Shown here one piece after another: positions 26,332 through 39,245 of a stretch of DNA of 64,000 nucleotides. Position 1 is the stretch's first letter. Every line of letters starts with the position of its first letter. The DNA comes from Promicromonospora iranensis (GTDB lineage Bacteria; Actinomycetota; Actinomycetes; Actinomycetales; Cellulomonadaceae). The notes beneath the pieces were generated by a model that was not told the origin of the DNA, ran no database searches, and saw only the letters and a program-made list of their open reading frames with translations. The translations under genes were made by a program, and so were the position numbers. The DNA lies in NCBI RefSeq assembly GCF_028994805.1, contig NZ_JAJQQP010000002.1, positions 310,001 to 374,000 of the forward strand, in the 5' to 3' direction.

Positions 26332-27583
26332 CCACCCCGATGACACACCCCGCTACGTCCCCAGCCGCGGCCCCAGCCGCGTCAGCAGCACTGGTCCTCG
26401 AGGACGGCACCACCTACCGCGGCCGTGCGTACGGCGCGACGGGGACCACGTTCGGCGAGATCGTCTTCTCCACGGGGATGACCGGGTACCAGGAGACGCT
26501 GACGGACCCGTCCTACCACCGGCAGATCGTCGTCATGACGGCACCCCACATCGGCAACACCGGGGTCAACGACGAGGACCCGGAGTCCGGCCAGATCTGG
26601 GTCTCCGGCTACGTGGTCCGTGACCCCGCGCGCCGCGTGTCGAGCTGGCGCGCCCAGCACTCGCTCGGCGAGGAGCTCGCCGACCAGGGCATCGTCGGCA
26701 TCTCCGACGTCGACACCCGCGCACTGACCCGCAGGCTGCGCGAGGAAGGCGTGATGCGCGCCGGGATCTTCTCCGGCCAGGACCTGGTCCGCGACGGCTA
26801 CCCGCGCCCCGTCGAGGAGCTCGTGGCGCAGGTGCAGGCCTCCCCGCAGATGGCGGGTGCCGACCTGGCCCGCGAGGTCTCCACCACCGAGGCGTACACC
26901 GTCGAGCCGAGGGGCGAGTTCGAGGGCGAGACCCCGGTCGCCACGGTCGTCGCCGTCGACCTCGGCATCAAGACCATGACGCCGGTGCGCCTCGCCGAGC
27001 GCGGCGTGCGCGTCGTCGTCGTGCCGCAGTCGTCCACCATCGCGGACATCGAGGCCGCCCTGCCCGGCGACGGCACGCCCCACGGTGTGTTCTTCTCCAA
27101 CGGCCCCGGCGACCCGAGCGCGTCCAGCCACGAGGTCGAGCTGCTGCGCGCCGTCCTGGACCGCAAGATCCCGTTCTTCGGCATCTGCTTCGGCAACCAG
27201 CTCCTGGGCCGGGCCCTCGGTTACGGCACCTACAAGCTCGGCTACGGGCACCGCGGCATCAACCAGCCGGTGCTGGACCGCACCACCGGCAAGGTGGAGG
27301 TCACCGCGCACAACCACGGCTTCGCGGTCGACGCCCCGCTCGACGAGGCAGGCTCGAGCGCGCCGCACGACGGTGGTCGCTACGGCCGCGTCGTCGTCTC
27401 CCACGTCGGCCTGAACGACCAGGTGGTCGAAGGCCTGACGTGCCTGGACCTGCCCGCCTTCTCGGTGCAGTACCACCCCGAGGCGGCCGCCGGCCCGCAC
27501 GACGCCGCCTACCTGTTCGACCGGTTCGTCAGCCTCATGACGAACCCGGCGGCCTGGCCGCCTGTTCTGAAGGAGAACCACTG

Positions 27584-27584
<1 letters not shown>
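26328..27584 (+). CDS. carA: Carbamoyl-phosphate synthase small (glutaminase) subunit
   Basis: 418 aa, GTG overlapping the preceding stop. Releases ammonia from glutamine and channels it to CarB. The N-terminal domain ([42 protein letters not shown]) is followed by a class I glutamine amidotransferase domain with nucleophile elbow [16 protein letters not shown] (Cys about 287), GHRGINQPV, and the His-Glu pair in [14 protein letters not shown]. Ala/Pro-rich extension at residues 5-20. Its stop overlaps the carB start by one base. Confidence 0.97.
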
Positions 27585-30957
<3,373 letters not shown>

Positions 30958-30961
<4 letters not shown>

Positions 30962-31860
30962 GCGACGTCGTGCCGTTCGGCGCCCGGCTCGCGGCCGCGA
31001 TGGACGAGCACGGCCCGTTGTGCGTGGGCATCGACCCGCACGCGTCGCTCCTTCAGGCCTGGGGCCTGCGGGACGACGTCGACGGGCTGCGCGAGTTCTC
31101 GCTGCGCGTCGTGGACGCGCTCGGCGGCAAGGTCGCGGCGTTCAAGCCGCAGGCGGCGTTCTTCGAGCGGCACGGCTCGCGCGGGCTGGCGGTCCTGGAG
31201 GAGGTCATCGCCGCGGCTCGTGCGGCGGGCTCCGGCAGTTCCGGAAGCACGGGCAGCACGGGCACGCTGACGATCGTGGACGCCAAGCGGGGCGACATCG
31301 GCTCGACGATGGGTGCCTACGCGGAGGCGTTCCTCGCGGAGGGCTCGCCGCTGGCCGGGGACGCCCTCACGGTGTCGCCGTACCTCGGGTTCGGTTCCCT
31401 GGCGCCGGCCGTGGAGCTGGCCGCGGCCACGGGCCGCGGGCTGTTCGTGCTGTGCCTCACCTCCAACAAGGAGGGCTTCGAGGTGCAGCACGCCCGCACC
31501 GGAGGGCCGGAGGGCGCCCTGGGCGGCACGGTGGCGGCGCTCATGGCCGCGCGCGCCGCGGTGCTCAACGCGGGTGCGGAGCCCATGGGCTCCGTGGGCC
31601 TCGTGGTGGGCGCGACGATCGGTGACGCCGTCGCTGCCACAGGGACCGACCTGGTGGCCGTGAACGGCCCCCTGCTGGCGCCCGGTGTGGGCGCCCAGGG
31701 CGCGGGGGAGCGGGAGCTCGCCACGACCTTCGGTGACGCCCGGCGGAACGTCCTGGCGTCGTCGTCCCGGGCGGTGCTCGCTGCCGGACCGGACCCGGAC
31801 GGGCTGGTGAGCGCCGCACGAACGGCCGCGCGGGAGGCGAAGACCGCGCTGCGGGGCTGA
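30958..31860 (+). CDS. pyrF: Orotidine-5'-phosphate decarboxylase (type 2)
   Basis: 300 aa, GTG overlapping the carB stop. Final step, OMP to UMP. Seen: [19 protein letters not shown] at the N-terminus, [16 protein letters not shown], the catalytic [23 protein letters not shown] with Asp-Lys-Asp, [14 protein letters not shown] and [11 protein letters not shown]. The longer PyrF subfamily found in mycobacteria. A Ser/Gly run ([12 protein letters not shown]) precedes [10 protein letters not shown]. Last gene of the operon, followed by a strong terminator. pyrD and pyrE are not in the window. Confidence 0.96.
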
Positions 31861-31880
31861 AACTCGCGCCTCGGACAAAG

Positions 31881-31914
31881 CGCCCTCGATCCCTATGGAT
31901 CGGGGGCGTTTTGT
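31881..31914 (+). terminator. Rho-independent terminator of the pyr operon
   Basis: A 12-bp stem (CGCCCTCGATCC with GGATCGGGGGCG, one U-G pair), 4-base loop CTAT, followed by TTTTGTTG. The best intrinsic terminator in the window, 20 bp after pyrF. Confidence 0.9.
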
Positions 31915-31978
31915 TGTGGAACGTACCAAATGCGTAAAAGCGCATGTGCATGAGTTTTCACGAAGTGGCGTTCTGCGA

Positions 31979-32007
31979 TTGCCGACCGCTGGGGCGGTGG
32001 CTACTTT
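31979..32007 (+). promoter_or_regulatory. Promoter of the mihF-gmk-rpoZ region (TTGCCG-N17-TACTTT)
   Basis: -35 TTGCCG at 31979-31984, 17-bp spacer, -10 TACTTT at 32002-32007, leaving a leader of about 115 bases before mihF. Lies in the AT-richest patch of the interval. Confidence 0.55.
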
Positions 32008-32126
32008 CGATGCAGCAGTTCACACCAGACCGGTCGCGGGCCAGGTCACGGACTTGGGCCACGAGCCCGAGCGAGGACCGGACGTCCGAGCCAGGAGGCC
32101 GGTCGAGACACGAGTAGGTGACTTGC

Positions 32127-32438
32127 GTGGCACTACCTCCCCTCACACCCGAGCAGCGTTCGGCAGCACTCGAGAAGGCTGCCGAGGCGCGACGCGCTCG
32201 GGCAGAGATCAAGAACAAGCTGAAGTACTCGCAGGGCTCCCTCAAGGAGGTCATCGAGCAGGGCCAGCAGGACGACGTCGTCGGCAAGCTCAAGGTCGTC
32301 CAGTTGCTCGAGTCGCTGCCCGGGGTCGGTAAGGTTAAGGCCAGGGCGATCATGGAAGAGATCGGGATCGCCGAGACCCGCCGCGTCCGAGGCCTCGGAC
32401 CGCACCAGACGGCGGCGCTCATCGAAAGGTTTGGCTGA
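32127..32438 (+). CDS. mihF: Integration host factor, actinobacterial type (mIHF)
   Basis: 103 aa from GTG, with AGGTGA upstream. A nucleoid-associated, DNA-bending protein unrelated to enterobacterial IHF. Starts [43 protein letters not shown], then the helix-two-turn-helix DNA-binding segment [35 protein letters not shown]. The three codons upstream (MTC) are not conserved in the family, so 32127 is preferred. Overlaps the gmk start by 8 bp, the conserved actinobacterial mihF-gmk arrangement. Confidence 0.96.
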   Translation: MALPPLTPEQRSAALEKAAEARRARAEIKNKLKYSQGSLKEVIEQGQQDDVVGKLKVVQLLESLPGVGKVKARAIMEEIGIAETRRVRGLGPHQTAALIERFG

Positions 32439-33039
32439 GATCAGTACGACACAACCCGCACGGCTGACCGTGCTCGCAGGCCCCACCGCGGTGGGTAAGG
32501 GCACGGTCTCCGCCGATGTGCGGGATCGTTATCCGCAGGTCTGGCTCTCCGTGTCGGCGACCACCCGGTCGCCGCGCCCGGGCGAGGTGGACGGAGTGCA
32601 CTACCTGTTCGTGTCAGCGGAGGAGTTCGACCGTATGGTCGCCGCCGACGAGATGCTCGAATGGGCAGTGGTGCACGGTCGCAACCGTTACGGGACACCA
32701 CGGCGGCCGGTCGAGCAGAAGCTCGCCGCCGGGGTGCCCGTCCTCCTGGAGATCGACCTCCAGGGCGCGCGCCAGGTGCGCGACGCGGTGACGGCGTCGG
32801 GCCTGCAGGCCCGGTTCGTCTTCCTCGCTCCGCCGAGCTTCGACGAGCTGGTCCGCCGGCTCGTCGGACGCGGTACCGAGGACTCCGAGGAGCGTGAGCG
32901 CCGGCTCGCCACCGCGCGGGTCGAGCTCGCCGCGGAGAAGGAGTTCGACGTCACCATCGTGAACGACGACGTGCACCGCGCGACGGACGAGCTCGTCTCC
33001 GTCATGGGTGTGGGTTCCACCACACCGGTCGCCGGCTAA
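32431..33039 (+). CDS. gmk: Guanylate kinase
   Basis: 202 aa from TTG with AAAGG just upstream, overlapping mihF. Phosphorylates GMP to GDP. Walker [23 protein letters not shown]-binding [23 protein letters not shown] and [29 protein letters not shown], and the lid [21 protein letters not shown]. The TTG choice gives the usual length; no other start precedes the Walker motif at a sensible distance. Translation is probably coupled to mihF. Confidence 0.96.
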   Translation: MAEISTTQPARLTVLAGPTAVGKGTVSADVRDRYPQVWLSVSATTRSPRPGEVDGVHYLFVSAEEFDRMVAADEMLEWAVVHGRNRYGTPRRPVEQKLAAGVPVLLEIDLQGARQVRDAVTASGLQARFVFLAPPSFDELVRRLVGRGTEDSEERERRLATARVELAAEKEFDVTIVNDDVHRATDELVSVMGVGSTTPVAG

Positions 33040-33159
33040 CGCGCGGTGCGCACGCCCGTCCGACGACGGGCGTTTCGCGCTGCCCCCCTCCGAGCGATGG
33101 ACCAGGTAGACTCATCCCTCGGACTTTCCCCCTGTACCTCAGACTTCTGGAGCTTCACC

Positions 33160-33495
33160 ATGGCCGGAACCGTCGCCGCCCCCGAGGGCATCACCGACCC
33201 GCCGATCGACGAGCTGCTCGAGCGTATCGACTCGAAGTACGGCCTCGTGCTGTACGCGTCCATGCGCGCCCGTCAGATCAACGCCTACTACTCGCAGCTC
33301 AACGAGGGCCTGCTGGAGAACGTGGGTCCGCTCGTCGAGACCCGCAACCAGGAGAAGCCGCTCTCCATCGCGATGCGCGAGATCACCCAGGGCCTCCTCA
33401 CGATCGAGGAGGTCGACCCGGCGGAGGTCCAGGCGCAGGCCGACGCCGCCGCGGCAGCCAAGGCCGAGCAGCCGCTGCCCGAGTTCCCGGCCTGA
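33160..33495 (+). CDS. rpoZ: RNA polymerase omega subunit
   Basis: 111 aa, ATG with TGGAG ten bases upstream. Assists folding and assembly of the beta' subunit. Core signature [49 protein letters not shown] and [17 protein letters not shown]. The Ala/Glu-rich tail ([19 protein letters not shown]) is common in actinobacteria. Position between gmk and coaBC is canonical. Confidence 0.97.
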   Translation: MAGTVAAPEGITDPPIDELLERIDSKYGLVLYASMRARQINAYYSQLNEGLLENVGPLVETRNQEKPLSIAMREITQGLLTIEEVDPAEVQAQADAAAAAKAEQPLPEFPA

Positions 33496-33576
33496 CCGGC
33501 CTCGACGCGCGGTCACGGACCTTCCTGATGGCTTTCTGATGAGCGTGTCGTCGAGCGTGCCGAGGGGCGAGAACCG

Positions 33577-34827
33577 ATGAGGATCCTCCTCGGCGTGACC
33601 GGGGGGATCGCCGCGTACAAGGCGGTGCTCCTGCTGCGTCTGTTGCGCGAGCAGGGGCACGCCGTACGGGTGATCCCGACCCGTTCCGCGCTCGAGTTCG
33701 TGGGCGCGCCGACCTTCGAGGCGCTGTCGGGCGAGCCCGTCAGCACCGAGGTGTTCGACGACGTGCCCGGCGTGCAGCACGTGGCGCTGGGCAAGGGCGC
33801 CGACCTCGTGATCGTCGCCCCGGCGACCGCCGACTTCATGGCGCGGGCCGTCGCCGGCCTCGCCGACGACCTGCTGACCACGACGCTGCTGGCGGCCCGC
33901 TGCCCCGTCGTGCTCGCTCCCGCGATGCACACCGAGATGTGGGACCACGCCGCGACGCGGTCGAACGTGGCGACGCTGCGCGAGCGCGGCGTGCACGTGA
34001 TCGAGCCCGCGTCGGGCCGGCTCACCGGTGTGGACACCGGTCCCGGGCGGCTGCCCGAGCCCGAGGACATCGCGCGCGAGGCGCTCTCGCTGGTTGATCC
34101 TTCGTCGGTCGGCGCTGTCCCGCAGGACCTGGCCGGACGCCGCGTCGTCGTCTCCGCGGGGGGCACGCGGGAACCCATCGACCCCGTCCGGTTCATCGGC
34201 AACCGGTCCAGTGGGCGGCAGGGTGTCGCCCTGGCGCAGGCGGCCGCCGCGCGCGGCGCCGACGTGACGCTGGTGGCGGCGAACCTCGCCCAGGACGTGA
34301 CCGACCAGGTCGACGCCGCGCGTGGAGCGGCAGGCCGGCTCGCCTGCTCCGTCGTATCGGTGGAGTCCACCGCCGAGCTGCGCTCCGCGGTACGCGCCGC
34401 GGGCACCGAGGCGGACGTCGTGGTGATGGCCGCCGCGGTCGCCGACTTCCGGCCGGCCGCCACGCCGGACGCCAAGATCAAGAAGGTGCCCGGCCACGGG
34501 CCCGCGCCGATCGAGCTGGTGGAGAACCCGGACATCCTGGCGGAGCTGGCGCACGAACGCCTCCGCTCCGACCAGGTGGTGGTGGGCTTCGCGGCCGAGA
34601 CCGGCGACGCGTCCGGCAGCGTGCTGGACCACGGCCGCACCAAGGCGCGCCGCAAGGGCGCGGACCTGATCGCGGTCAACGCCGTCGGCTCCGGGCGGGG
34701 GTTCGGCACCGACAGCAACGAGGTCACCCTCCTGGACGGTGCCGGTGACGTCGTCGGGCACGCGTCGGGGACGAAGCGCGAGGTCGCCGACGCCGTCTGG
34801 GACGCCGTCGTCAAGCTGCTGCCGTGA
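33577..34827 (+). CDS. coaBC: Bifunctional phosphopantothenoylcysteine decarboxylase / phosphopantothenate-cysteine ligase
   Basis: 416 aa, ATG. Two consecutive coenzyme A steps. The N-terminal FMN-dependent CoaC half carries GVTGGIAAYKAVLLLRLLREQGHAV, VQHVALGKGADLVIVAPATADFMARAVAGLADDLLTTT, the catalytic LAPAMHTEMWDH and the ASGRLTGVDTGPGRLPEPEDI clamp. The C-terminal CoaB half has VVSAGGTREPIDPVRFIGNRSSGRQG, AAAVADFRPA and KIKK, and VVGFAAETGD. Lys and Asn nucleotide-binding residues are retained. Complete. Confidence 0.96.
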   Translation: MRILLGVTGGIAAYKAVLLLRLLREQGHAVRVIPTRSALEFVGAPTFEALSGEPVSTEVFDDVPGVQHVALGKGADLVIVAPATADFMARAVAGLADDLLTTTLLAARCPVVLAPAMHTEMWDHAATRSNVATLRERGVHVIEPASGRLTGVDTGPGRLPEPEDIAREALSLVDPSSVGAVPQDLAGRRVVVSAGGTREPIDPVRFIGNRSSGRQGVALAQAAAARGADVTLVAANLAQDVTDQVDAARGAAGRLACSVVSVESTAELRSAVRAAGTEADVVVMAAAVADFRPAATPDAKIKKVPGHGPAPIELVENPDILAELAHERLRSDQVVVGFAAETGDASGSVLDHGRTKARRKGADLIAVNAVGSGRGFGTDSNEVTLLDGAGDVVGHASGTKREVADAVWDAVVKLLP

Positions 34828-34890
34828 GCCGTTCTCCGGCTCGCCGTGCTGATCGATCCTCAGTCGTGATCGCCGTCTCATCTTTCAGGA

Positions 34891-34927
34891 TCGACTGTTC
34901 GCTGTGCGAGACCGTAGGCTGTGGCAC
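34891..34927 (+). promoter_or_regulatory. Promoter of metK (TCGACT-N18-TAGGCT), leaderless type
   Basis: -35-like TCGACT at 34891-34896 and -10 TAGGCT at 34915-34920, the latter seven bases from the ATG at 34928 with no ribosome site between. Confidence 0.6.
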
Positions 34928-36118
34928 ATGAGCGAGCTGCGTCTGTTCACGTCCGAGTCCGTGACCGAGGGTCACCCGGACAAGGTCTGCGACCAGATCA
35001 GTGATGCGATCCTCGACGCCCTCCTCGAACAGGACCCGGCGTCGCGCGTGGCGGTGGAGACCATGGTCACCACCGGCCTGGTGCACGTCGCGGGCGAGGT
35101 CACCACCGAGGCCTACGTCGAGATCCCGCAGATCGTGCGGGACGTGGTGCGCGGGATCGGCTACACGTCCTCCACCATCGGGTTCGACGCCGACTCGTGC
35201 GGCGTCTCCGTGTCGATCGGGCAGCAGTCGCCCGACATCGCGCAGGGCGTCGACAAGGCCCTCGAGATGCGGGACGACACGAGCGACCTCGACCCCATGG
35301 ACGCCCAGGGCGCGGGGGACCAGGGGCTCATGTTCGGCTACGCGTCGGACGAGACGCCCTCCCTGATGCCCGTGGCCGGCTGGCTGGCGCACCGCCTCTC
35401 GGAGCGGCTGGCCGCCGTCCGCAAGTCGGGCGAGGTGCTGGGCCTGCGCCCGGACGGCAAGACCCAGGTCACCGTCGGGTACGACGGCGACCGCCCCGTG
35501 GCCGTCGACACGGTGGTGCTCTCCACGCAGCACGACGCCGACGTCCAGCAGGAGAAGCTGCACGTCGAGGTGGCCGAGCACGTGATCGCCCCCGTGCTGG
35601 CGACCGCCGGCCTCGAGTGGTCGGGCGCCAAGCAGTTCGTGAACCCGACCGGCAAGTTCGTCATCGGCGGGCCGCAGGGCGACGCCGGCCTGACGGGGCG
35701 CAAGATCATCGTCGACACCTACGGTGGCATGGCACGGCACGGTGGCGGTGCGTTCTCGGGCAAGGACCCCTCGAAGGTGGACCGGTCCGCCGCGTACGCC
35801 ATGCGCTGGGTGGCCAAGAACGTCGTCGCGGCCGGGCTCGCGCGGCGCTGCGAGGCCCAGGTCGCCTACGCGATCGGCAAGGCGCACCCCGTCGGCCTCT
35901 ACGTCGAGACCTTCGGTACCGAGACGGTGCCCGTCGAACGGATCACCGCCGCCATCCGCGAGGTGTTCGACCTGCGTCCGGCCGCCATCGTGCGCGACCT
36001 CGACCTGCTGCGACCCATCTACCGCGCGACGTCGACCTACGGTCACTTCGGGCGCGACCTGCCGAACTTCACGTGGGAGCGCACCGACCGCGTCGACGAC
36101 CTCCTGAGCCTGTTCTGA
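34928..36118 (+). CDS. metK: S-adenosylmethionine synthetase
   Basis: 396 aa, ATG. Makes SAM from methionine and ATP. Hexapeptide and P-loop regions: [29 protein letters not shown] at the N-terminus, [81 protein letters not shown]. Full length. Directly preceded by a -10 box seven bases from the ATG, and followed by a strong 14-bp hairpin. Confidence 0.98.
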   Translation: MSELRLFTSESVTEGHPDKVCDQISDAILDALLEQDPASRVAVETMVTTGLVHVAGEVTTEAYVEIPQIVRDVVRGIGYTSSTIGFDADSCGVSVSIGQQSPDIAQGVDKALEMRDDTSDLDPMDAQGAGDQGLMFGYASDETPSLMPVAGWLAHRLSERLAAVRKSGEVLGLRPDGKTQVTVGYDGDRPVAVDTVVLSTQHDADVQQEKLHVEVAEHVIAPVLATAGLEWSGAKQFVNPTGKFVIGGPQGDAGLTGRKIIVDTYGGMARHGGGAFSGKDPSKVDRSAAYAMRWVAKNVVAAGLARRCEAQVAYAIGKAHPVGLYVETFGTETVPVERITAAIREVFDLRPAAIVRDLDLLRPIYRATSTYGHFGRDLPNFTWERTDRVDDLLSLF

Positions 36119-36121
36119 CGG

Positions 36122-36156
36122 CGGCCGACCCACCCTGGTCCGGGGTGGGTCGGCCG
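36122..36156 (+). terminator. GC-rich hairpin after metK
   Basis: Perfect 14-bp inverted repeat (CGGCCGACCCACCC with GGGTGGGTCGGCCG) and a 7-base loop starting 3 bases after the metK stop. No U-tract; likely a terminator or 3'-end stabiliser. Confidence 0.65.
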
Positions 36157-36205
36157 ATCCCGGCGTGCGCTCCGGGATGTCGGTGACGCGTGGTGGGATA
36201 GGGAC

Positions 36206-38503
36206 GTGAACGGGGACACGGAGCAGGACACGCTGCCGGACGGCGCGCTGCTGGGGCTGGACGAGGTGGGCGCGGCGCCCGCTCGCGGGCGTGGCAAGGG
36301 TGGCCGGTCCGGATCGCGGAACCCGCTCGACAAGGCCGAGACCAACGGCATCCCCATCACCGAGACGCTGCCGGTGGCGCACGTCGTGCTCGACCTGCAG
36401 CCCGCGCACCTCGACCAGGCGTACGACTACCTCGTCCCGGTCACCATGGCCGACGACGCCCAGCCCGGCGTCCGCGTCAAGGCGCGGTTCGGGCGGCAGG
36501 ACGTCGCCGGGTACGTCGTGGCCCGTCAGGAGACCTCCGACCACGACGGCCGCCTCGTCCCGCTGCGCAAGGTGGTGTCCGGCGAGCGCGTGCTCACGCC
36601 GCAGGTGCTGGACCTGTGCCAGGCCGTCGCGCACCGCTACGCGGGCACGCTCGCCGACGTGCTGCGCCTGGCGCTGCCGCCGCGGCACGCACGCGTGGAG
36701 AAGGAGCCCGCGCCGGCCGATGTGCCGGACCAGCCGCTGGTCGAGCCGGTCGAGGCCTCCGGAGCCACGTCCCTGCCGCCGCAGACCTCTGCCTGGGCCC
36801 CCTACCGCGGGGGAGAGGCCTACCTGCGCCGGATCCTGGCCGGCGAGGCGCCGCGCGCCGTATGGTCCGCCCTGCCGGGCGTGGGCACGGACACGGACAC
36901 GGAGACCGACGCCGACACCGACACCGACACCGGGAGCGGAGCCGGCGCAGGCACGCCGCACTGGGCGGCTGCCGTCGCGCAGGCCGTGCGAGCGTGCGTC
37001 GCGGGCGGTCGGGGGGCGCTCGTGGTCGTGCCGGACGCCCGGGACGCGGCACGGGTGACCACGGCGCTGGAGGTCGCAGGGCTGGGGTCGGACGATGTCG
37101 TGCGGCTCCTCGCGGACGACGGCCCGGCACCCCGCTACCGGGCGTTCCTGCGTGCCCTGCGGGGTGCCGCGCACGTGGTGGTCGGTACCCGGGCGGCGAT
37201 GTTCGCGCCGGTCGCGGACCTCGGCCTGGTAATCCTCTGGGGCGACGGCGAGGAGACCCTGGCCGAGCCGCACTCCCCGTACCCGCATGCCCGCGACGTG
37301 CTGGCGCTGCGGGCGGAGCGGGAGGGCACGGCGTTCCTGCTGGGCTCGCCGGGGCGCACGGTGCAGGCGCAGGCACTGCTGGCCTCCGGCTGGGCGCGTG
37401 AGCTGGCGGCCGCCCGGGACGTGGTGCGGTCCCGCGCACCGCGGGTACGGGCGCTGACGTCCGTGGAGCTGGCGCGGGACGGTGCCGCTGCCGCCGCCCG
37501 GCTGCCGTCCGCGGCGTGGCGGGCCGCCCGGGAGGCCCTGGAGCACGGTCCCGTGCTGGTGCAGGTCCCGCGCTCGGGATACCTGCCGGTCGTGGCGTGC
37601 TCGCGCTGCCGGGTGGCGGCCCGTTGCGGTCACTGTCACGGCCCGCTCGGTCTGCCGCACGCCGACGGCGCACCGCAGTGCACGTGGTGCGGCCGGCTGG
37701 CAGGTGGGTGGCGCTGCGAGGAGTGCGGCTGGACAGGGCTGCGGTCGGTCCGCGTCGGTTCGGCACGCACGGCCGAGGAGCTGGGGCGCGCGTTCACGGG
37801 TGTGCCGGTGCGGCTGTCGTCGGCCTCGGCTCCGGGCGGAGTGATCGACGCCGTCCCCGCCACGCCCGCGCTCGTCGTCGCGACGCCCGGCGCCGAGCCG
37901 GTGGCCGAGTCCGGGTACCGGACGGCCCTGCTGCTCGACGCCGCCGTGATGACAGGCGGTACCGGACTCGCGGCGGGCACCGAGGCGCTGCACCGCTGGC
38001 TCGCGGCCGGGTCGCTGGTCCGGCCGGACGGGCAGGTGCTGCTCGTCGGGGACGGTGCTCCCGGTCCGACGCAGGGCCTGGTGCGCTGGGACCCCGCCGG
38101 TTTCGCGGAGCGTGAGCTCGACGAGCGGGCCGAGCTGCACCTCCCACCGGCGGTACGGGTCGCCGCGGTGACCGGGGACCGGACGGCGGTCGACGCCGTC
38201 GTCGCGCGGGTCGGTCTGCGCGAGGATCCCGGGACGGGTTCGGGCGTGCTGGGGCCGGTCGAGGTCGACCCGGACGCCACCGGGCGCGGGCCTGCAGGCA
38301 GGGGCGCGGGAGCGCCGTCGGGTGGCCGGGGCGGAGCGGGCGGGGTGCAGGCACTGGACCTGCCCGTGCGGACCGTGCTGCGTGTCCCGCTCGCCCAGGG
38401 CGACGAGCTCGCCCGTAGGCTCAAGGCCAGCCTTGCCGTCCGCTCCGCGCGCCGCGAGGGCGGGACGGTCCGTGTCCAGCTCGACCCGAAGGAGATGCTG
38501 TGA
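36206..38503 (+). CDS. priA: Primosomal protein N' (PriA), helicase-inactive actinobacterial form
   Basis: 765 aa, GTG. N-terminal 3'-DNA-end binding domain (PVAHVVLDLQPAHLDQAYDYLVPVTMADDAQPGVRVKARFGRQDVAGYVV), degenerate helicase core, and an intact zinc cluster with paired Cys (ACSRCRVAARCGHCHG, then CTWCGRLAGGWRCEECGW). The Walker A sequence GxTGSGKT is absent: at that place are VGTDTDTETDADTDTDTGSG and PHWAAAVAQAVRACVAGGRGALVVVPDARDAARV. As in other actinobacteria it probably acts in replication restart without unwinding. Asp/Thr repeat is unusual. Confidence 0.9.
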   Translation: MNGDTEQDTLPDGALLGLDEVGAAPARGRGKGGRSGSRNPLDKAETNGIPITETLPVAHVVLDLQPAHLDQAYDYLVPVTMADDAQPGVRVKARFGRQDVAGYVVARQETSDHDGRLVPLRKVVSGERVLTPQVLDLCQAVAHRYAGTLADVLRLALPPRHARVEKEPAPADVPDQPLVEPVEASGATSLPPQTSAWAPYRGGEAYLRRILAGEAPRAVWSALPGVGTDTDTETDADTDTDTGSGAGAGTPHWAAAVAQAVRACVAGGRGALVVVPDARDAARVTTALEVAGLGSDDVVRLLADDGPAPRYRAFLRALRGAAHVVVGTRAAMFAPVADLGLVILWGDGEETLAEPHSPYPHARDVLALRAEREGTAFLLGSPGRTVQAQALLASGWARELAAARDVVRSRAPRVRALTSVELARDGAAAAARLPSAAWRAAREALEHGPVLVQVPRSGYLPVVACSRCRVAARCGHCHGPLGLPHADGAPQCTWCGRLAGGWRCEECGWTGLRSVRVGSARTAEELGRAFTGVPVRLSSASAPGGVIDAVPATPALVVATPGAEPVAESGYRTALLLDAAVMTGGTGLAAGTEALHRWLAAGSLVRPDGQVLLVGDGAPGPTQGLVRWDPAGFAERELDERAELHLPPAVRVAAVTGDRTAVDAVVARVGLREDPGTGSGVLGPVEVDPDATGRGPAGRGAGAPSGGRGGAGGVQALDLPVRTVLRVPLAQGDELARRLKASLAVRSARREGGTVRVQLDPKEML
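36888..36946 (+). repeat. GACAC(G/C)-type hexamer repeat inside priA
   Basis: Nine or so degenerate 6-bp units (GACACG, GACACC, GACGCC) encode an alternating Asp/Thr stretch. In frame, so the gene stays open. Confidence 0.8.
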
Positions 38504-39153
38504 GCAGTGCTGACCCTACGACCCGTCCGGAAGCCGGCAGAGCGTCCGGCATCGACACGGTCGTCTACGACTTCGGGAACGTCCTGGTCGGCTGGGACCC
38601 CTACGGCCCGTACGTGGGCCGCCCCCGGGCCGAGATCGAGGCGTTCTTCGAGGCGGTGGACTTCAACACGATCAACCACGCGGCCGACGCCGGCACGCCG
38701 TACTCCGTGCTGATCGAACGTGTGGGTCGCACCCGTCCGGACCTCGTCGAGGACCTGCGCCGGTACGTCGAGCACTACGAGCTGTCGCTCACGGGACCGA
38801 TCGAGGGTTCCGCGGAGCTGGTGGCCGAGCTGAAGGGCCTCGGGCTACGGCTGTACGGGCTGACGAACTGGCAGGCCGAGACGTTCCACAGCGCCGAGCC
38901 CGCCGCGCCGGCGATCGGGCTGATGGAGGACGTCATCGTGTCCGGCCGCGAGGGCATGGCCAAGCCCGACCGGCGCATCTTCGAGCTGGTCGTCGAACGG
39001 TTCGGCGTCGACCCGTCCCGCACGGTCTTCGTGGACGACAAGGACGTGAACGTGGACGCCGCCCGCAACGTCGGGTTCCACGGCGTGGTGTTCACGACCA
39101 CGGAGGCGCTCCGCAAGGAACTGCGTGGGCTGGGGCTCCCGGTCGCCGAGTAG
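38500..39153 (+). CDS. HAD-superfamily hydrolase (subfamily IA)
   Basis: 217 aa, GTG overlapping the priA stop. Motif I reads VVYDFGNVLVGWDP: nucleophile Asp present, the usual second Asp replaced by Gly (as in YihX-like members). Motif II: YGLTNWQ; motif III Lys in MAKPDRRIFELV; motif IV: TVFVDDKDVNVDAARNVGFHGV. Probably a sugar-phosphate or small-molecule phosphatase. The coupling to priA suggests co-transcription rather than shared function. Confidence 0.9.
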   Translation: MSSADPTTRPEAGRASGIDTVVYDFGNVLVGWDPYGPYVGRPRAEIEAFFEAVDFNTINHAADAGTPYSVLIERVGRTRPDLVEDLRRYVEHYELSLTGPIEGSAELVAELKGLGLRLYGLTNWQAETFHSAEPAAPAIGLMEDVIVSGREGMAKPDRRIFELVVERFGVDPSRTVFVDDKDVNVDAARNVGFHGVVFTTTEALRKELRGLGLPVAE

Positions 39154-39233
39154 CGAGAGTCGCCGCAGGGTGGGTGACCCATCCGACGTCGGGCAGCCAG
39201 GGGGTCGAGGCGGCCCCGCAGAGGACGCACACC

Positions 39234-39245
39234 TAAACTGACCAG
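39234..39245 (+). promoter_or_regulatory. Leaderless-type promoter of fmt (TAAACT-N6-GTG)
   Basis: -10 TAAACT at 39234-39239 followed by six bases and the GTG start. No ribosome site upstream of the GTG. Confidence 0.55.

Noticed and set aside
34811-38140. 1109-codon minus-strand frame opposite metK and priA
   Set aside because: Composition typical of an antisense frame; spans two definite genes and an intergenic terminator.
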